Origin: Clostridia bacterium
GTDB lineage: Bacteria; Bacillota; Clostridia; Oscillospirales; CAG-272
Reading direction: 5' to 3'
Assembly (NCBI GenBank): GCA_900753285.1
Contig: CAADYN010000159.1
Span: 1 to 9,591, forward strand
DNA: 9,591 nucleotides
Each line of letters opens with the position of its first letter. Position 1 is the first letter of the stretch. Of this stretch, positions 5,893 through 9,591 are shown piece by piece. Below the pieces are notes generated by a model. That model ran no database searches. It was not told the origin of the DNA and was given only the letters and a program-made list of their open reading frames with translations. The translations under genes and the position numbers were made by a program.

Positions 5893-8025
5893 ATGAAGAA
5901 ATTTATAAGCGTACTCCTTATAGCTCTGTGTGTCGTAATGGTGCTGCCTACCGCCATCTCAGCGGCTACCCCCTACGCTACATATACATATTCGGCGTCC
6001 GGTATGGTTCTTACCTCTCCCGCCGCGTATGTGCCTGACCGCGTAGTAGACTCCACCTACATGGGTCTTAAGACAGCGATAGACGACCCCAGAGATATGT
6101 TCGTCGGTCCCGATGAAAAGGTATATATCGTAAGCGCCGCTACAAACTCCGTAGTAGTTCTTGACAGATATTACAAATTCCTCTTCGAGATTACAAAGTT
6201 CACAAACGAACACGGCGTACCCGATACATTCGCTAATCCCTCCGGTGTATTCGTAACGGAAGATTACATCTATGTCTGCGATACAGACAACAACCGTATC
6301 GTAAAGTTCGACACAGAAGGTAATTATATTAAAATCGTTCCGAAGCCGGAATCAAACCTCTTTGAAGAAGGCTCCATCTATAAGCCGGTTGCCTGCGCGG
6401 TTGACGATTACGGTCGAATCTTCGTCGTATCCTCCACTACCTACCAGGGTATCATCGTGCTGAACGACGACGGCGACTTCTTCGGATTCATCGGCGCACA
6501 GAAGGTAACAATCGGCGCTCTTGAAATTCTCTGGAGACAGATTCAGACAGATGAACAGAGAGCATACTCTGAAGAATATGTTTCGACCGAGTTTAACAAC
6601 ATCACGATCGACAACCAGAACTTCATCTATGTTACCACTTCATCCATCAAAGAATCCGACCAGCAGAACGCTATCAACTCCAAGTCAAAATCCTCCGACT
6701 TCGCTCCCGTTAAGAAGCTCAACGCATCCGGCTCCGACGTCATGAAGCGTAACGGCTTCTATCCTCCGTCAGGTGAAGTCAGAATCACAAACCTCTCCAC
6801 AGCATCCATCACAGGCGCGTCCAAAATCATCGACGTAGCGTGCGGACCCGAGGGAACATGGTCGATAATCGACGAAAAGCGTTCCAAGGTATTCACCTAC
6901 AACGATAACGGCGACCTCCTCTTCACATTCGGCGATAAAGGTAACCAGACCGGTAACGTAGACTCCGTTGAAGCTATAGCATACCAGGGCTCAAAGATAC
7001 TCGTCCTCGACAAGACTAACGATAACATCGTGGTTTACAGAAGAACAGAGTACGGCGACCTCCTCCTCTCCGCTATTGAGCATAACAACGACCGTCTCTA
7101 CGATATGACTATCGACGACTGGACAGAAATCCTCAAGAGAAACAACAACTTCGACGCGGCTTATATCCAGATCGGTAAGGCGCTTTACCGTCAGGGTAAG
7201 TACGAAGAGTCCATGAACTACTTCAAGTCCGCGTATGAAACAGAAAACTATTCTCTCTCCTACAAGGAAGTTCGTAAACAGTGGGCTAACAAGTACTTCT
7301 GGATGATTCCGATAGTAATCGTTGTCGTCTGCATCCTCCTTGCTAAGTTCTTCGGCTTCGCGGCTAAGGTCAATAAGCGTACCGCGCTCAAGCTCGGAAG
7401 AAAGAGCCTCAAGGAAGAGCTGCTATATGCGTTCCATGTTATCCTCCATCCGTTCGACGGATTCTGGGATTTGAAGCATGAAAAGCGCGGCTCCGCAAGA
7501 AGCGCATTCGTTATCCTCATCGTTACCATCCTTGCATATTTCTACAACACCATCGGTCAGGGTTACATCTTCAGCCCCCGTCCGTCCACTGCATTCAACA
7601 TCATGAGCTCGGTTTCCGCCGTACTTGCACCTCTGCTCCTTTGGGTAGTTGCAAACTGGTGCCTTACGACTCTGTTTGAAGGCGAAGGAAGCATGAAGGA
7701 TATCTTCGTTGCATCCTGCTACGCTCTCACACCTCTCCCGCTCATCATGATCCCCGTAACAATCGCCACAAACTTCCTCACAAAGTCAGAAGCCGGCGTT
7801 GTTACAATGCTCGTTACGTTCGCGTACATCTGGCTCGGACTGCTCGTATTCTTCGGAATGATGGTAACTCACGACTACTCCGCAGGTAAGAACATCCTCA
7901 CCTGCATCGCTACAATAGTTGGTATGGCATTCATCATGTTCATCGGCATACTCTTCTCCAGCCTTATGGCAAAGATAGTAAGCTTCGTTACCAACATCGT
8001 AGAAGAAATCACATACCGGTTGTAA
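5893..8025 (+). CDS. NHL-propeller, TPR and Yip1-domain membrane protein
   Basis: This 710-residue protein has an exported N-terminal half and a membrane C-terminal half. Residues 1-24 form a signal peptide (cut probably after ISA). Residues about 60-384 contain repeated NHL-like strands, such as DDPRDMFVGPDEKVYIV and VCDTDNNRIVKFD, which form a beta-propeller. A TPR-like helix pair lies at about 413-452 (AAYIQIGKALYRQGKYEES). A first membrane segment follows at 470-490, then a Yip1-type domain from about 510 with the signature HPFDGFWDL (519-527) and five more segments (538-556, 573-595, 604-628, 637-658 and 668-692). The propeller and TPR should face outside. The AAGGAGG site overlaps the previous stop codon and the gap is 10 bases, so the gene is in the transporter operon. 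I know YIP1-annotated proteins beside such importers, but no proven function. A scaffold or sensor for transporter and glycan is an inference. Confidence 0.85.
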   Translation: MKKFISVLLIALCVVMVLPTAISAATPYATYTYSASGMVLTSPAAYVPDRVVDSTYMGLKTAIDDPRDMFVGPDEKVYIVSAATNSVVVLDRYYKFLFEITKFTNEHGVPDTFANPSGVFVTEDYIYVCDTDNNRIVKFDTEGNYIKIVPKPESNLFEEGSIYKPVACAVDDYGRIFVVSSTTYQGIIVLNDDGDFFGFIGAQKVTIGALEILWRQIQTDEQRAYSEEYVSTEFNNITIDNQNFIYVTTSSIKESDQQNAINSKSKSSDFAPVKKLNASGSDVMKRNGFYPPSGEVRITNLSTASITGASKIIDVACGPEGTWSIIDEKRSKVFTYNDNGDLLFTFGDKGNQTGNVDSVEAIAYQGSKILVLDKTNDNIVVYRRTEYGDLLLSAIEHNNDRLYDMTIDDWTEILKRNNNFDAAYIQIGKALYRQGKYEESMNYFKSAYETENYSLSYKEVRKQWANKYFWMIPIVIVVVCILLAKFFGFAAKVNKRTALKLGRKSLKEELLYAFHVILHPFDGFWDLKHEKRGSARSAFVILIVTILAYFYNTIGQGYIFSPRPSTAFNIMSSVSAVLAPLLLWVVANWCLTTLFEGEGSMKDIFVASCYALTPLPLIMIPVTIATNFLTKSEAGVVTMLVTFAYIWLGLLVFFGMMVTHDYSAGKNILTCIATIVGMAFIMFIGILFSSLMAKIVSFVTNIVEEITYRL

Positions 8026-8046
8026 ACAGAGAGAAGGAGATTAGAT

Positions 8047-9591
8047 ATGAAATTTAAAAGAATTATATCAGCGTTCTTGACTCTGGTTATGCTTCTCGGT
8101 TCAATGGTGGTTTCAGTTGACGCCGCATGGTCCGATAAGGTTGACGAAAAGGGCGACCCGATCATCAACTACCTCCAGCAGGTTTACGCAACACCCGAGG
8201 AAAAGCTCGCTGACATGATACTTGTCAAAGAAGCGTATGGATTCCAGCTTTACTACGAGGAATTCACAGGCGAATTTGCACTTGTAAAAACCAGCACAGG
8301 AGAAGTTCTTTTCTCCAACCCCTACGATATCAACTCCGGATATCAGACAATTTCCGACCCCGTAAAGCAGGAGCTTCTCTCCCAGCTGACAATATCATAT
8401 CTCGAGAACGACGTTCAGAAGACAATGAACAGCTACGCGGAAGCAGCTCTCAGAGGTCAGATTACAAAGAAGAACATCAAAGGCGGTATCCGCTGCGAAT
8501 ACATCCTCGGTGAAGAGCAGACCACACGTCTTGTACCGAGAATGATCAAGGTTGAGCGTTTTGAAGACCTCATCCTCTCCCAGATCGACGACGACTGGTA
8601 CTTCCAGAAGCTCACATCGTTCTATACCAAGAAGGATAAGGACGACCCGAGCCTTACAGAACGAGGCGTTGCCGAAATGCAGGCTAAGTTCCCGATTACT
8701 CTTGAAATGGCAGTTTACGTATGCGACCCTGACATCAAAGCCAGAGAGCTTAGAGAGCTTGAAACCATCATCAAGAGCTTCTGCCCGAACTACACATACG
8801 AAGAACTCGACTACGACCACGAACTCACCAACTATACCGGTGCAGACGCAGCTCCGCCGAGATTCCGTATGAGCCTTGAATATACCCTTAACGAGAAAGG
8901 TCTTGAAGTAAGACTTCCCGCGAACGGTATCGACTTCGATGAATCCACATATCAGTTCCAGACCGTTAACATTCTCCCCTACTTCGGTGCGGGCAGCAAT
9001 GAATACAACGGCTACACTGTAATCCCCGACGGCTCCGGCTCCATCATCAGATTTGAAGACTTCAAGGGCAAGGCAGTCAACATCGCCGGCAATATGTACG
9101 GTTCCGACTACGCTTACCATGAAATCGACGGTCAGCACTCCGAAGCTATGAGAATGCCTTACTACGGCGTCATTACCGAGTACAGCAAGGAAATGTCCCT
9201 CAATAAGGCGGCAGACGCGAGGGCTGCGGCAGAAGCGGCGGCAGAAGCACAGGTTGCTATCGACCAGGCTGCAATCGACGCGGCTAAGGCTGAAGCTGAG
9301 GCTAAGGGTGAAACCTACGTCGGCGCTACTACAGCTACAAAGAAGGAAGTTGTCGTTGAACCCGATACTACGGTGACAACAAACTCCGGCTTCCTCGCAG
9401 TAATCACGGAAGGCGACTCCCTCGCTAAGCTTATGGCAGTCTGCGGCGGTTCACTCCATCCGTACAATACAGTATACGCAATGTTCACACCTCGTCCGTC
9501 CGATGAATACAACCTCGCGGATTCCATCTCCGTCAGCGGCAACGCTACATGGACTGTTACATCCAAGAGAAAGTACCCCGGAAGCTACCGT
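8047..9591 (+). CDS. Secreted DUF5696-like protein, 3' end outside the window
   Basis: An open frame of 515 codons runs from this ATG to the window edge without a stop. AAGGAG (8034-8039) lies seven bases before the start, and the gap after the previous gene is 21 bases. Residues 1-26 are a signal peptide (cleavage near VDA-A) without a lipobox. Residues about 30-290 are a mixed, mostly soluble region that I do not recognise. From about 311 the sequence matches what I recall of DUF5696: LPYFGAGS, then GYTVIPDGSGSIIRF (322-336), MYGSDY, PYYGV, and after an insertion GFLAVITEGDSLAKL (448-462) with HPYN further on. An Ala/Glu-rich helix (382-421) plus a Thr/Val-rich linker (to 447) interrupts this core. 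The protein likely acts outside the cell, perhaps on the glycan taken up by the importer. No catalytic residues can be assigned. Confidence 0.85.
   Translation, partial: MKFKRIISAFLTLVMLLGSMVVSVDAAWSDKVDEKGDPIINYLQQVYATPEEKLADMILVKEAYGFQLYYEEFTGEFALVKTSTGEVLFSNPYDINSGYQTISDPVKQELLSQLTISYLENDVQKTMNSYAEAALRGQITKKNIKGGIRCEYILGEEQTTRLVPRMIKVERFEDLILSQIDDDWYFQKLTSFYTKKDKDDPSLTERGVAEMQAKFPITLEMAVYVCDPDIKARELRELETIIKSFCPNYTYEELDYDHELTNYTGADAAPPRFRMSLEYTLNEKGLEVRLPANGIDFDESTYQFQTVNILPYFGAGSNEYNGYTVIPDGSGSIIRFEDFKGKAVNIAGNMYGSDYAYHEIDGQHSEAMRMPYYGVITEYSKEMSLNKAADARAAAEAAAEAQVAIDQAAIDAAKAEAEAKGETYVGATTATKKEVVVEPDTTVTTNSGFLAVITEGDSLAKLMAVCGGSLHPYNTVYAMFTPRPSDEYNLADSISVSGNATWTVTSKRKYPGSYR
9190..9381 (+). 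other. Ala/Glu-rich insertion within the DUF5696-like protein
   Basis: Codons 382-445 encode a low-complexity segment. Residues 388-420 contain 18 alanines of 33 with Glu, Lys and Asp between them, predicting a long helix. A linker rich in Thr and Val follows. The conserved family blocks PYYGV before and GFLAVI after read as adjacent in relatives I recall, so this appears to be an insertion rather than a domain boundary. The frame stays open throughout. Confidence 0.5.

Noticed and set aside
8395..9138. 247-codon open frame on the minus strand
   Set aside because: It is antisense to the DUF5696-like gene, whose + frame has a signal peptide, a ribosome site and family motifs. The minus frame is low-complexity Val/Cys-rich, as expected of a shadow.
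1..9591. CRISPR array, tRNA, rRNA or insertion sequence
   Set aside because: No regularly spaced repeats, no cloverleaf or rRNA-like sequence, and no transposase frame were seen on either strand.

Overview
The window looks like part of a chromosome from a low-to-mid GC Gram-positive bacterium, most likely a Clostridia member of the Bacillota (Ruminococcaceae/Oscillospiraceae-like). The reasons are strong AGGAGG-type ribosome sites before the genes, sigma-A-like promoters, and protein families I know mainly from Paenibacillus and gut Clostridia. The genus cannot be fixed from the sequence.

Layout. Positions 1-813 hold no convincing gene. They contain a GC-rich, hairpin-forming segment (about 29-120), an AT-rich stretch with two inverted repeats and two pairs of short direct repeats, and then two good promoters whose -35 boxes lie exactly 100 bases apart (596-624 and 696-724). 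From 814 to the right edge, five genes run on the + strand with gaps of 78, -4, 10 and 21 bases and no visible terminator, so they look like one operon. In order they encode a very large secreted solute-binding protein with two N-terminal carbohydrate-binding-like modules (814-3987), two CUT1-type sugar permeases (4066-5013 and 5010-5882), a membrane protein joining an extracellular NHL propeller, a TPR-like segment and a Yip1 domain (5893-8025), and the first 515 residues of a secreted protein resembling DUF5696 (8047-9591, cut by the window edge).

How the genes may work together. The binding protein and the two permeases make a carbohydrate-type ABC importer. No ATPase gene is present, so a shared MsmK/MalK-type ATPase encoded elsewhere is the likely energy source. 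The Yip1/NHL protein and the DUF5696-like protein travel with this importer in other Firmicutes, as far as I recall. Both are exported here, so they probably act on the outer face of the membrane in capture, sensing or processing of the same glycan. That role is inferred; the substrate cannot be read from the sequence. The five-gene set is the best candidate in the window for a poorly described system.
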